Below are positions 32,744-41,924 of a stretch of 64,000 bases of DNA, in pieces. The notes beneath the pieces were generated by a model, which had not been told where the DNA came from, did no database searches, and saw only the letters and a list, made by a program, of their open reading frames with translations. The DNA comes from Sphingomonadales bacterium. GTDB taxonomy: Bacteria > Pseudomonadota > Alphaproteobacteria > Sphingomonadales > Sphingomonadaceae. A program made the translations under genes and the position numbers. Location: assembly GCA_004173185.1 (NCBI GenBank), contig SEFZ01000020.1:1-64000 (forward strand), given 5' to 3'. Each line of letters opens with the position of its first letter. Position 1 is the stretch's first letter.

Positions 32744-34399
32744 ATGCGCGACAGCGTGCGGGTGACTCCAGGAAAAGAACTAGTTTTCGTCGCGCTCGGC
32801 GGATCGGGCGAGATTGGCATGAACGTCAATCTCTATGGCTGTAACGGCAAATGGCTCATGGTCGATTGCGGCATCACCTTTGGTGATTCCAATTACCCGG
32901 GCATCGATATCATCCTGCCCGACCTGCAATTTATCGAGGACCGCCTCGATGATCTGCTCGGCATCGTGCTTACGCACGGGCATGAGGATCATATCGGCGC
33001 CTTGCCCTATTTCGCAGCCGACCTCGGCGTGCCGCTATACGCGACGCCGTTCACCGCGGGGCTCATCCACGGAAAGCTCGAAGAGGAAGGCAATGCCGAC
33101 CGCATCAAGCTGAACGTGGTGAAGGAAGAGGGGCCGATCCAGATCGGGCCGTTCACCGTTACCTATATGCCGCTGGCGCACTCGATTCCCGAGGGCAATG
33201 CCGTGAAGATCGACACGCCTTACGGCACGATCTTCCACACCGGCGACTGGAAGCTGGACGATGCGCCTGCGCTGGGCGGGCAATCGACCGCTGCCGAACT
33301 CTCCGCAGTCGGCGACAAGGGCGTGCTCGCATTAGTCTGCGATTCGACCAACGTCTTCAATCCCCAGGCTTCGGGTTCGGAAGCTGATGTCCGCATCGGG
33401 CTCGATGAGGTCGTGGCCGGGATCAAGGGCCGCGTGCTGGTCACCACCTTTGCTTCGAACGCCGCACGACTTGAAACTTTGGGGGCGGTCGCTCGCGATA
33501 CCGGACGCCAGCTTTGCGTGGCCGGTCGCTCGCTCGATCGCATCCTGCGCGTTGCCAAGGCGACTGGCTATCTGCGCGATTTCCCCGATACGATCGATTT
33601 CGACACCGCAATGTCGCTGCCCGCAAATCAGGTGATGATCATCGCCACGGGCGGGCAGGGTGAGGCACGCGCTGCGCTCAACCGCATCGCCGAAGACACC
33701 CACGTCCTCAAGCTGCACAAGGGCGACACCGTCGTCTTCTCATCGCGCCAGATCCCCGGCAACGAAGTCGCGATCGGCCGGATCATGAACACGCTGGCCG
33801 GCAAGGGCGTCGAGCTGATTACCGAGCGGCAGGCGTTCATCCACGTCTCGGGCCATCCGGGCCGTCCCGAGCTTGCCGAGATGTATAAGTGGATCCGCCC
33901 GGAGATCCTGATCCCGGTGCACGGCGAAGTTCGCCACATGCACGAGCAGGCGCGCTTTGGCCTGTCCGAAGGCGTGCCGCAGGCGATCAATCAGGTGAAT
34001 GGCGATATCTGGAAGCTCGCGCCGGGCAAGCCGAAGAAGATCGGCGATGCGCCGGTTGGCCGGCTTGTGCTCGATGGCGATGTGATCCTGCCCGCCGATG
34101 GCACTACGATCAACGAGCGCCGCCGCGTCGCGCTCTATGGCCAGATCTCGGTCGCAGTAGCGATCCGGCAGGGCAAGCTGATCGGCGAACCGCAGATACG
34201 CCTGCAGGGCGTGCCGGTCGAGGAAGACCGCGACAATTTCATCGCCGATGCCGCTGACGCGGCCGCTGCTGCGGTGAAGAAGGAAACCAGCCGCGATCTG
34301 GAGAAACTGCGCGAGGCGCTTCGCCTTTCGGTCCGTCGCGTCGCAGTGAAATTTACCGGCAAGAAGCCCGTCGTCGACGTGCTGATTGTGGAGACCTGA
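32744..34399 (+). CDS. rnj: Ribonuclease J
   Basis: 551 residues from ATG 32744; a GTG at 32762 (residue 7) is an alternative, and neither has a good ribosome site. Metallo-beta-lactamase/beta-CASP nuclease acting 5' to 3' and endonucleolytically on RNA. HGHEDHIGALPY at residues 78-89 is the zinc motif; HTGDWKLDD, SSRQIPGNE and HVSGHPGRPEL follow. The C-terminal domain has the RNase J dimerisation region. It follows coaX by 58 bases. Confidence 0.94.
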   Translation: MRDSVRVTPGKELVFVALGGSGEIGMNVNLYGCNGKWLMVDCGITFGDSNYPGIDIILPDLQFIEDRLDDLLGIVLTHGHEDHIGALPYFAADLGVPLYATPFTAGLIHGKLEEEGNADRIKLNVVKEEGPIQIGPFTVTYMPLAHSIPEGNAVKIDTPYGTIFHTGDWKLDDAPALGGQSTAAELSAVGDKGVLALVCDSTNVFNPQASGSEADVRIGLDEVVAGIKGRVLVTTFASNAARLETLGAVARDTGRQLCVAGRSLDRILRVAKATGYLRDFPDTIDFDTAMSLPANQVMIIATGGQGEARAALNRIAEDTHVLKLHKGDTVVFSSRQIPGNEVAIGRIMNTLAGKGVELITERQAFIHVSGHPGRPELAEMYKWIRPEILIPVHGEVRHMHEQARFGLSEGVPQAINQVNGDIWKLAPGKPKKIGDAPVGRLVLDGDVILPADGTTINERRRVALYGQISVAVAIRQGKLIGEPQIRLQGVPVEEDRDNFIADAADAAAAAVKKETSRDLEKLREALRLSVRRVAVKFTGKKPVVDVLIVET

Positions 34400-34403
34400 T
34401 CCA

Positions 34404-34664
34404 ATGAAGTGGCAGTCCGCGCTCGCGATCTACATGCTGTTCTGGGTCATGTCGGCTTTCCTCGTGCTGCCGTTCGGCGTGAAGACCAGCGAGGAAGCCG
34501 GGGCCGAACTGGTGCCGGGACAGTCGCCCAGCGCGCCGCACGAGTTCAACGTGAAGAAAATGGCATTCCGCACCACCATCGTGGCGACGGTGTTGTTTGG
34601 GATTTTCTGGCTGAACTACATCTATGGCTGGGTGACTACCGACATGCTGGATTGGGCGAACTAG
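34404..34664 (+). CDS. DUF1467 membrane protein
   Basis: 86 residues from ATG 34404, five bases after rnj. Two membrane helices (about 5-24 and 55-76) flank an acidic, proline-containing loop (EEAGAELVPGQSPSAPHEF). This matches the short DUF1467 family found next to rnj in alphaproteobacteria. Its function is unknown. Confidence 0.85.
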   Translation: MKWQSALAIYMLFWVMSAFLVLPFGVKTSEEAGAELVPGQSPSAPHEFNVKKMAFRTTIVATVLFGIFWLNYIYGWVTTDMLDWAN

Positions 34665-34685
34665 CGAACCGCAGACCGATTGCTT

Positions 34686-34791
34686 CGTCACCCCGGCCTC
34701 GTGCCGGGGTCGACCAGGCATCCTCGTTGAGACGCGTGCGCTGTGCTTGGCTCGCCTCCCGGTGGCCCCCGGAACAAGTCCGGAGTGACGG
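34686..34791. repeat. Dispersed inverted repeat, copy 2
   Basis: Begins CGTCACCCCGGC and ends GTCCGGAGTGACG, the same CGTCA/TGACG ends as the element at 3811-3905. Inner hairpins CCCCGGC-N6-GCCGGGG-like and CCGGA-ACAAG-TCCGG are each self-complementary. It lies between convergent genes, where it may end transcripts from both sides. Confidence 0.7.
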
Positions 34792-34806
34792 GTGGCGCAT
34801 CCGCCG

Positions 34807-37092
34807 CTAGTTCCGCAGCCGCTCGATCGCCTGCGCCAGCGCGACATACAGCTTGCCCATATCCGAAGACAGCAACGTCACGCCCAGCGGTGAGCCGTCA
34901 CGCAGCGTCAGGATCTGGCGGAGCATCGCTTCGAAATCGTGGATGTAGCGATTGACGTTGTCGCGGAAGACATCGTCCTCGTCATAGAGCTTGTGGATCT
35001 CGCGCGCATCGCCCGCATCGAGCACACGCACCGCGCGGCGGGTGAAGACCCCGCGGTCGCCCTTGAGATACGCGGCCCAGGCGCTGTCGGTCACGTCGGC
35101 CGCGAAGGTCTTGGTGATGTCGATCGAGTTGGAGTTCAATGCCTCGATCAGCAGCGAGACGCGCCGGGCGAAATTGTCGCCATCGGCTTCCTCGCGCGCT
35201 GCCTTGCCGGCCTCCATCTGCGCTTCGATCTGGCTGGTGCTTTCGGCGAGCTTCACCATCTGCATCGTCAGCCGCTCGGATGCGCGGTTGGCGGCGTTGA
35301 CCGCGGCTTCGGTGGTCTGGCCCAGCTCGATCAGCTGACGGCGCACGGTTTCGTCCATCGCCCGGCGCAGCGCCGTGGTGCTTGCTTCCTCCAGCGCGCG
35401 GGTTGCGCCGGGGACGATCCCCGCAATCGCATCGCGCGCATGATCGGCGGCGGCGGCGGCAGTCTCGCGGACGCGGAGCAGCGCATCGACCAGTTGCGGC
35501 GCGGCATCCTCGGCAAAGGTGCGGGTGGTCTGGATCGTCTCGTCAACGATCTGCTCCAGCGCCTGTGCGCGCTCGCCGCCGGTCTCCAGCGTTTCGAGCA
35601 AGGACGCCTGCGTCTTGGCGAGCGTATCGCGCTGCTGGGCGACCACATCGGCAATCGCTTCGATCGCGTCGTGGGTGCTCTCGGCAGCGGTGACGAGCGC
35701 GAGCAATTCGGGCTTGGCACCCGATACGATCTGTCGGCTGGAGAGGATCCGCGCATCGAGCCGCGCCAGCGCCTCGGGCAACGTCTCATCGATCTCACGC
35801 GCAGAGGCATCGAGCGAAGTCAAAAGGTCTTCGGAGGTGTGGATTACGCGGCGGGCAATCGCATCGCCGCTTTCCATCGCCACGGCCATGCCATCGACCG
35901 ATGCATGCAGTGCGCTGACCGATGCGGCCAGCCCCTGGGTGCGGTCCATCCCGGCGGCGTGGAGCACCTGAAACTCGCGATCGAGCTTGTCGACGCCGCT
36001 GGAAAGCCCGGTGAGCAGCGTATCGGCGCGGCCCTGCTCTTCGCCCAGCCGCGTGCCGACCCGGCCGATCGCGTCCTCGATCGTCGCCATGCGCTCGCTG
36101 AGCGCTTCGGTGGTGTCCTTGCTCGCGCGATCCAGCGCGGCCTGATTGGCCTCCAGCATCGCGAGGATGGCTTCGCCCTGCGCCGCGATCCCCTTGCGCG
36201 CTTCGTCCACTGCATTGGCGGCGCGATCGAGCATCCCGTCGACTTCGGCCGACATCTGGCCGGTAACGGCTTCGAGCCGCGCGCTGGCGGTCTCGCTGGT
36301 CGCTTCCATGCGGGCAATATGCGCCGCGAGGCGATCGGCAGCGCCCCCCGCAACCTGATCCGCTTCGCGCCCACGATCGGCCAGTGCAGACAATTGCGTG
36401 TCGAGCGATGCCGCACGCTCGCTGGCGAGCAGACCGGCTGCGTCCACGCGCTCGGCGAGCCCGCGCATTTCGTCATGCGCCTTGGGCAGGGATGCCAGCA
36501 CGATCGCGACGCGGCGCTCGGCTTCGCCCGCCGCGAGCGTCAATGTGCGGCTGCTGCCGTCAAGCGTGGCGGATTGGTGCGCCACGGTGCCCGCGACATC
36601 GGCGATCTGCTCGGCGGCGCGATCCCCCATCGCGATCAATATATCGGTTTGTTCGGCGAGTGCGACGCGGTTCTCATCGATCTTGCGCGCCAGCGACGCG
36701 ACGATCCGGTCGAGCGCGGCGGCTTCCATCCGCATCGTATGCGCGGTTGCGCCAAAGCGGCGCGCTTCCGAACGGCTGGTGCGCATCGCGAGCATATAAA
36801 GCACGCCGATCAGCACCGGCGGCACACAGAGCGCGGCGATCAGCTGAACCAGTGCAACCGGCGACATTCCGGCCTGCATCGCGGGCAGCGCCAGCCAGCC
36901 CAGCCCAACGAACGATCCCAGCGCGGCAAGGATCGCGAGCGCGGGCAACAGCCAGCCCCAATTGCGCCCCGGCGCATATTCTTCGAGGTCCTCGTCCACG
37001 ACCGGCACCACGGCTTCGGAGAGCACGAGCGGCTCTTCGGTATCGGTTGCGAACATCTGTTCGACTGGTTTGGCCCCACTCATGTGGCCCAT
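34807..37092 (-). CDS. Membrane-anchored coiled-coil protein, TipN-like architecture
   Basis: 761 residues (ATG 37092; ATG 37083 is an alternative). An acidic N-terminus of about 45 residues precedes two membrane helices (about 47-70 and 80-102), then roughly 550 residues of Ala/Glu/Arg-rich helix with heptad repeats, and a conserved-looking C-terminal globular part (AYLKGDRGVFTRRAVRVLDA to LYVALAQAIERLR). This layout matches alphaproteobacterial polarity factors such as Caulobacter TipN, though I cannot show homology. Divergent from a small Hpt-like gene 73 bases away. Confidence 0.7.
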   Translation of the reverse strand: MGHMSGAKPVEQMFATDTEEPLVLSEAVVPVVDEDLEEYAPGRNWGWLLPALAILAALGSFVGLGWLALPAMQAGMSPVALVQLIAALCVPPVLIGVLYMLAMRTSRSEARRFGATAHTMRMEAAALDRIVASLARKIDENRVALAEQTDILIAMGDRAAEQIADVAGTVAHQSATLDGSSRTLTLAAGEAERRVAIVLASLPKAHDEMRGLAERVDAAGLLASERAASLDTQLSALADRGREADQVAGGAADRLAAHIARMEATSETASARLEAVTGQMSAEVDGMLDRAANAVDEARKGIAAQGEAILAMLEANQAALDRASKDTTEALSERMATIEDAIGRVGTRLGEEQGRADTLLTGLSSGVDKLDREFQVLHAAGMDRTQGLAASVSALHASVDGMAVAMESGDAIARRVIHTSEDLLTSLDASAREIDETLPEALARLDARILSSRQIVSGAKPELLALVTAAESTHDAIEAIADVVAQQRDTLAKTQASLLETLETGGERAQALEQIVDETIQTTRTFAEDAAPQLVDALLRVRETAAAAADHARDAIAGIVPGATRALEEASTTALRRAMDETVRRQLIELGQTTEAAVNAANRASERLTMQMVKLAESTSQIEAQMEAGKAAREEADGDNFARRVSLLIEALNSNSIDITKTFAADVTDSAWAAYLKGDRGVFTRRAVRVLDAGDAREIHKLYDEDDVFRDNVNRYIHDFEAMLRQILTLRDGSPLGVTLLSSDMGKLYVALAQAIERLRN

Positions 37093-37165
37093 TTACCACA
37101 TTATTGCGCTGGACCAACACCGTAAGGAAACGGAGCGTTAACTTTGGGTCTGATAGCGTCGCCCG

Positions 37166-37459
37166 ATGGCGTATGATCCCGGTGCAATCGATGCGACCTT
37201 GGCGGCGGCGGTGGGCGATGAGCCCCAGCTGATTGCCGAGCTGCGTGAAGCGTTTCTCGACAGCGTTCGCCGCTGCCTTGAGGGAATGAAGGGCGCTGAC
37301 AGCCCCGATGCATGGAGCGGGGCGGCGCTGCGTCTCAAGGGTCTTGCCGCCAGCTTTGGCGCGGTTCGCCTGATGGTTCTCGCGTCCGAAGCAGCGACCG
37401 CACAGGCGCATGACAGCGCCGTGCTGCGCAAGCTTCACCGCGCGGTCGAACGGCTGTAA
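37166..37459 (+). CDS. Hpt-like protein lacking the phosphoacceptor histidine
   Basis: 97 residues. The four-helix pattern and the motif LRLKGLAASFGA match histidine phosphotransfer domains, whose consensus is AHxLKGxAxxxGA. Here the histidine position is Leu55, so phosphotransfer is not expected. It may serve as a binding or scaffold domain. It is divergent from the coiled-coil gene and may share its promoter region. Confidence 0.7.
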   Translation: MAYDPGAIDATLAAAVGDEPQLIAELREAFLDSVRRCLEGMKGADSPDAWSGAALRLKGLAASFGAVRLMVLASEAATAQAHDSAVLRKLHRAVERL

Positions 37460-37491
37460 GCTGGCTCCGGCTCTAGCGCCGGAGACCTGAT

Positions 37492-38337
37492 TTGCGTTTC
37501 TTTCTGACCTTCCTCGGAATGCTCGCGATGTTCGCGAGCGGCTTTGCGCATGCACAGGTGGTCGATGATCGCCCGATCGTCGTCACCGGCCGCCAGGGCG
37601 ATGACCCCAAAAAGGAAGTGCAGCGCCAGCTCCGCCAGATCGTCACCACGATCGACGGACAGCTCGCCCGCTTTGCCGATCCGGTGTGCCCGATGGTCAT
37701 CGGCCTCTCCCCCGAAAGCAATCTGACCGTGATGCGCCGGATGCGCGCCATCGCCGCCGAAGCCGGGGCGAAGATCGCTGAGGATCGCTGCAACCCCAAT
37801 ATCGTGATCATCATCGCCGCGGATGCCGATGTTTTTACCGCAGCGCTACGCAAGCGCTTCCCCAAGATGTTCGCCGGGCTGCGCGACGGCGAATTGCGCC
37901 GCGCCAAGAAGGAAGGTCCGGTCCATGCGTGGAATACGGTGGAAGTGCGCAACGAGAATAACCTCGGCGCAGAAAGCGGGGAGGGGGACGAACCACCAAC
38001 GCTGGAGATCCAATCCGCATCGAATATCGTGCGCTCGACCCAGCAGGTGACGGTGTCTTCGATCGTCGTGATCGACGATCAGGCCGCGCTCGGCAAATCG
38101 CTCACCCAGATCGCCGATTTCGCTGCGATGCGCACGCTTTCAGGGGCTCGTCCGCCGCGTCAGGCGGGGATGGCCGATACGATCCTGTCGCTGTTCGACA
38201 ATGATGGCGCGCCACCGCCGCCGGGGCTCACCGCGCTCGATAGCGGCTTCATCAAGGAGCTGTATTTCGGCGAGGGTAATGCCACCGCGCGGCAAAAGTC
38301 CCGCCGGATCGCGCGCCGGGTTGTGAAGGAGCCCTAA
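37492..38337 (+). CDS. Exported protein of unknown function
   Basis: 281 residues from a TTG start with GGAG 8 bases upstream. The signal peptide ends near FAHAQ. The mature protein has the segment RQLRQIVTTIDGQLARFADPVCP, two cysteines about 40 residues apart (DPVCP and EDRCNPNIVIIIAADAD), and a basic C-terminus. I recognise no domain. Its stop overlaps the end of the convergent VWA gene by 4 bases. Confidence 0.7.
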   Translation: MRFFLTFLGMLAMFASGFAHAQVVDDRPIVVTGRQGDDPKKEVQRQLRQIVTTIDGQLARFADPVCPMVIGLSPESNLTVMRRMRAIAAEAGAKIAEDRCNPNIVIIIAADADVFTAALRKRFPKMFAGLRDGELRRAKKEGPVHAWNTVEVRNENNLGAESGEGDEPPTLEIQSASNIVRSTQQVTVSSIVVIDDQAALGKSLTQIADFAAMRTLSGARPPRQAGMADTILSLFDNDGAPPPPGLTALDSGFIKELYFGEGNATARQKSRRIARRVVKEP

Positions 38338-39512
38338 CGCTTCCGGCTAAGCTCGCGCATCGCGTCGTCCAGCCCGGATAGCGTCAGGCCATACATGCGG
38401 TCGGTCATCAGCTCGCGGATAATCTTCACCGATTGGGTATAGCCCCATTGCGCTTCGGGCAGCACGTTGAGCCATACGGCAGCGGGATAGGTGTTGGTCA
38501 TCCGCTGGAGCCACACGGCGCCGGCTTCCTCGTTGAAATGCTCGACCGAGCCGCCGGGATGGGTGATCTCATAGGCGCTCATCGAGGCATCTCCGACGAA
38601 GATCAGCTTATAATCATGGCCATATTTGTGGAGGATGTCCCACATCGGCGTCCGCTCGGTGAAGCGGCGGCGATTGTCCTTCCACACGCCTTCATAGGGG
38701 CAATTGTGGAAGTAGAAGAATTCGAGATTTTTGAACTCGCTGGTCGCGGCGGAGAACAATTCTTCGCACAGCTTCACGAACGGGTCCATGGATCCGCCGA
38801 CATCGAGGAACAGCAGCAGCTTCACCGCATTGTGCCGCTCGGCGCGCATCTTGATGTCGAGCCAGCCCTGCTTTGCGGTCCCCTCGATCGTACCGTCGAT
38901 ATCCAATTCGTCCTGTGCGCCTTCGCGCGCAAACCGGCGCAGGCGGCGTAGCGCCACCTTGATGTTGCGGGTGCCGAGTTCGCGGGTCGCGTCGAGATTC
39001 TTGAACTCGCGCTGGTCCCACACCTTCATCGCGCGCTTATGGACGCTCTCGCCGCCGATGCGGACGCCTTCGGGGTTGTAACCGGAGTTGCCGTACGGGG
39101 ACGTGCCGCCGGTGCCGACCCATTTGTTGCCGCCCTGATGCCGGCCCTGCTGCTCTTCGAGCCGCTTCTTGAGCGTCTCCATGATCTCGTCCCACGAGCC
39201 CTGCGACTTGATCGCTTCCATCTCTTCGGGCGTCAGGAATTTCTCGGCCACTGCGCGCAGCCAGTCCTCGGGGATTTCGGCGGGCTTGACGCCATAATTG
39301 GTGGCGACGCCCTTGAAGACCTTGGCAAAGACCTGATCGAAGCGATCGAGCAGCCCCTCATCCTTCACGAAGGTGGCGCGGGCGAGATAATAGAAAGCCT
39401 CAGGCGTGCGATCGATCACGTCGCGCTCGAGCGCTTCGAGCAGGATCAGATGCTCCTTCAGGCTCGCCTGAATGCCGGCCGCGCGAAGCTCGTCGAGGAA
39501 GGAGAAGAACAT
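38334..39512 (-). CDS. CoxE-like VWA-domain protein
   Basis: 392 residues. The C-terminal half is a von Willebrand A domain with a MIDAS-like LFLDVGGSMDPF (DxGxS rather than DxSxS), then FFYFHNCPYEGVW and IFVGDASMSAYEI. The N-terminal half is helical. VWA proteins of this type work with MoxR AAA+ ATPases, often in metal-centre assembly; a MoxR gene lies 2.8 kb upstream on the same strand. Confidence 0.88.
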   Translation of the reverse strand: MFFSFLDELRAAGIQASLKEHLILLEALERDVIDRTPEAFYYLARATFVKDEGLLDRFDQVFAKVFKGVATNYGVKPAEIPEDWLRAVAEKFLTPEEMEAIKSQGSWDEIMETLKKRLEEQQGRHQGGNKWVGTGGTSPYGNSGYNPEGVRIGGESVHKRAMKVWDQREFKNLDATRELGTRNIKVALRRLRRFAREGAQDELDIDGTIEGTAKQGWLDIKMRAERHNAVKLLLFLDVGGSMDPFVKLCEELFSAATSEFKNLEFFYFHNCPYEGVWKDNRRRFTERTPMWDILHKYGHDYKLIFVGDASMSAYEITHPGGSVEHFNEEAGAVWLQRMTNTYPAAVWLNVLPEAQWGYTQSVKIIRELMTDRMYGLTLSGLDDAMRELSRKR

Positions 39513-39522
39513 GCTGCGATGT

Positions 39523-40245
39523 CTAGGCTTCCCGTCGGCTCATGTGAAGCAGCATCCCTGCCAGCGCGATCGCTCCGCCGATCCCCCCGGCCATCCAGCC
39601 CATCTGCTGGATTTCGGGCTTGGGGATCAGCAGGTCGGCGGCGAGCAGCCAGGGGAACCACACCGATTTGGATGCGCCGAACGTCGCGATCGCCACGAAC
39701 GTGCCCCCAATCCCGAACACCAGCGGCACGACGAAGCTGCGAAAAGCGAGCGCGACCCAGAGCTGGAGGATGCTCACCAGCATCGACGCGACCGTCATCA
39801 GCGCCAGCGTCCCCGCCAGCTTGCCGTAACTGGGCGCGCCGGTAACGCCGATCGGGTGCAGCGCGGTGAGTATCGCCGCGCCGCCGAGCATGAAGACGAA
39901 AAGCAAGGCCGACATCGCCGCTACCAGCCCGAGCATCACGATTGCCTTGGCGAGAAACACATTGGGTCGCGCGCCGGGGAGGGTGAGCAGATGGTTCCAG
40001 TTTCGCGAGCCATGCTCCATCTGCGCCATCAGCACGCTGAGCGCGGTGATCGCCAGCGGCAGCATCACGAACGACCAGATGCCCGGCCCGCCCAACACGA
40101 AGCTATCGAGTGAAACCGCGCGATTCTTGTCGAACGCGATGATTGTACCGAGCAAGGCAACGCATCCCGGCGCGGCGACACAGAGCATGAGCGCGAGGCT
40201 GCGGCGCAGCTTGAGGATTTCGGCGAGCAAGTAACGGTGCAGCAT
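39523..40245 (-). CDS. ABC-2 type transporter permease
   Basis: About 240 residues from ATG 40245, chosen because GAGGG lies 8 bases upstream; the frame continues to TTG 40260 inside the ATPase gene. Six hydrophobic segments, starting with LALMLCVAAPGCVALLGTII, fit an ABC-2 permease. MEHGSRNWNHLLTLPGAR is a permease-typical cytoplasmic loop. It pairs with the ATPase immediately upstream. The substrate is unknown. Confidence 0.82.
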   Translation of the reverse strand: MLHRYLLAEILKLRRSLALMLCVAAPGCVALLGTIIAFDKNRAVSLDSFVLGGPGIWSFVMLPLAITALSVLMAQMEHGSRNWNHLLTLPGARPNVFLAKAIVMLGLVAAMSALLFVFMLGGAAILTALHPIGVTGAPSYGKLAGTLALMTVASMLVSILQLWVALAFRSFVVPLVFGIGGTFVAIATFGASKSVWFPWLLAADLLIPKPEIQQMGWMAGGIGGAIALAGMLLHMSRREA

Positions 40246-40256
40246 GGGCATTTCCC

Positions 40257-41147
40257 TCAAGCGGCCTGGGCGATGTGGCGGTGATAAATGCCCTCGAGCG
40301 AGGGGCGGTGGCGGGTGAGGTGCGACAGCTTCTGTCCCTCGCGCACGAGCAAGGCGGCGATCTCGGCCGGGTCCGCGGCATCGATCAGCAGATTGCCGTC
40401 CTCGTTCCTGCGAACCGCGAAGCCCGCGCCGCCGAGGATCATCGCAGCGCGCGCACGGTCTCCGGTATCGACTTCCACCGCCGCCACGCCGCCAAGCAGC
40501 GCATCGAGCGGCGATTCGATCAGCAGCCGCCCGCGATGGAGCAGGCCAACATGGGTGGCGACCTGCTCAACCTCCGAAAGCAGATGGCTCGAGACGATCA
40601 GCGTCACGTCGCCCACTTCGGGCAGACGGCGCAACAAATGGCGCATGTCGCGGATGCCGTCGGGATCGAGGCCGTTGGTCGGCTCATCGAGGATCAGCAG
40701 GCGGGGATTGCCGAGCAACGCGCGGGCAATGCCGAGCCGCTGGCGCATCCCCAGCGAATAGCCGCCGACGCGTTCGTCGCGGGCGCGCCTGAGATCGACG
40801 ATCTCCAGCACGCGATCGATTTCGCGCTTGGGTAGCCCGAGCAGGATACGCGTGAGATCGAGATTCTGGCGGCCGGTCAAATGGTCATAGGTCGAAGGCG
40901 TCTCGATCAGCGATCCGATGCTGGCGCGCGCCGCGCCGCTCGCCTCCTTGCCGAACAGCCGGATCGTTCCCGAATCGGCGCGCAGCAACCCCAGCACGAG
41001 CTTGAGCGTGGTCGTCTTTCCCGCGCCATTCGCGCCAAGAAAGCCATAGATCGCGCGGCGCGGCACCGAAAGGGTGACGGAATCCACCGAAGGGGCGGCC
41101 TTGCCGAAGCGCTTGGTCAACGCGTGGGTTTCGAGAGCAGGTGTCAT
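40257..41147 (-). CDS. ABC transporter ATP-binding protein
   Basis: 296 residues. Walker A GANGAGKTT, signature YSLGMRQRLGIARALL, Walker B LLILDEPTNGLDP and the switch VSSHLLSEVE are complete. The C-terminal 80 residues extend beyond the nucleotide-binding domain, as in bacitracin/lantibiotic-type exporters. The start is divergent from a DUF2975/XRE pair across two palindromes, suggesting shared control. Confidence 0.92.
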   Translation of the reverse strand: MTPALETHALTKRFGKAAPSVDSVTLSVPRRAIYGFLGANGAGKTTTLKLVLGLLRADSGTIRLFGKEASGAARASIGSLIETPSTYDHLTGRQNLDLTRILLGLPKREIDRVLEIVDLRRARDERVGGYSLGMRQRLGIARALLGNPRLLILDEPTNGLDPDGIRDMRHLLRRLPEVGDVTLIVSSHLLSEVEQVATHVGLLHRGRLLIESPLDALLGGVAAVEVDTGDRARAAMILGGAGFAVRRNEDGNLLIDAADPAEIAALLVREGQKLSHLTRHRPSLEGIYHRHIAQAA

Positions 41148-41159
41148 TCAAGCGACTCC

Positions 41160-41214
41160 AATTTAAGTCTGGCTTAAATTTGCCAATCGCCGAAATTTAA
41201 GTCAAGGTTAAATT
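41160..41214. promoter_or_regulatory. Two 21-bp palindromes in a divergent promoter region
   Basis: Sites at 41160-41180 and 41194-41214 each begin AATTTAAGTC and end TTAAATT, with start-to-start spacing of 34 bp. The first has arms AATTTAAG/CTTAAATT, the second AATTTAA/TTAAATT. They fill the gap between the ABC ATPase (minus) and DUF2975 (plus) genes. The candidate binder is the XRE protein at 41691 or a regulator elsewhere. The A+T-rich palindromes stand out from the high-GC surroundings. Confidence 0.65.
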
Positions 41215-41691
41215 ATGACAGTCCATGGAGCCCCTATGATCGAGACGCTTCGCGCCCGTGCGCGCATCCTGATGTGGCTGGTGACGGTGCCGTTTGTGCT
41301 GTTGCTGCTTACTGCTGCGACCCTGATCTTCGCGCCGATATGGACCGGGCGCTTCCATATCGGCTCGCTGATCCTGTTTCTGCCGATGTTCATTTACATC
41401 TGGGCGATCTGGATGGTGCGGCAGGCGCTGAAATCAATCGCGGGCGGAGCGATGTTCGATCAAGTCGTGCCGCGACTGTTGCGGCGGGTCGGCGCGGCGC
41501 TGTTCGCAGGCGCGCTGATCAACGTATTCGGCGTAAGCCTGCTGACGCGCCTGATCTACGGTCGGGGTGCCTATGCGGCATTCGATGGTGCTGCGATCAC
41601 GCTCGGGATAGTTGGCGCCACGCTGGTGATCCTTTCCCAGCTGCTCGCCCAGGCATCGGCCGCGCGAGCCGAGCTGGACGAGTTCTTCTGA
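41215..41691 (+). CDS. DUF2975 membrane protein
   Basis: 158 residues from ATG 41215; an ATG at 41236 with GGAG 7 bases upstream would remove seven residues. Four membrane helices in two hairpins, with the family-like cytoplasmic part KSIAGGAMFDQVVPRLLRRVG. DUF2975 genes are usually followed by a small XRE regulator, as here, with TGATG overlap. The function is unknown; a membrane partner controlling the regulator is one possibility. Confidence 0.82.
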   Translation: MTVHGAPMIETLRARARILMWLVTVPFVLLLLTAATLIFAPIWTGRFHIGSLILFLPMFIYIWAIWMVRQALKSIAGGAMFDQVVPRLLRRVGAALFAGALINVFGVSLLTRLIYGRGAYAAFDGAAITLGIVGATLVILSQLLAQASAARAELDEFF

Positions 41692-41924
41692 TGCCAGTCA
41701 AAGTCACACTCGACGCAGCGCTCGCCAAGCGCGGCATGACGGGCAAGCAACTCGCCGAACGCATGGGCCTGAGCGAAACCCAGCTATCGCTGTTCCGCTC
41801 GGGCAAGGTTCGCGGCATCCGCTTCGCCACGCTCGCCAAGATGTGTGCGGTGCTGGAATGTGTGCCGGCGGAGTTGCTGGATTATGAGAGCGATCCGTCC
41901 GACCTGTCGGTGGCGGACGATTAG
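41691..41924 (+). CDS. XRE-family transcriptional regulator
   Basis: 77 residues: essentially one helix-turn-helix domain (GKQLAERMGLSETQLSLFRS) and a short acidic tail. This is the small HTH typical of DUF2975 pairs (YozG-like). It overlaps the DUF2975 stop by one base and its own stop overlaps the convergent GFA gene by 4 bases. It is the best candidate to bind the two palindromes upstream, by inference. Confidence 0.85.
   Translation: MPVKVTLDAALAKRGMTGKQLAERMGLSETQLSLFRSGKVRGIRFATLAKMCAVLECVPAELLDYESDPSDLSVADD

Noticed and set aside
34939..37125. 728-codon open frame on the plus strand
   Set aside because: It is antisense to the coiled-coil gene, has a composition typical of a high-GC shadow frame (many Arg, Gly, His), and no recognisable domain.
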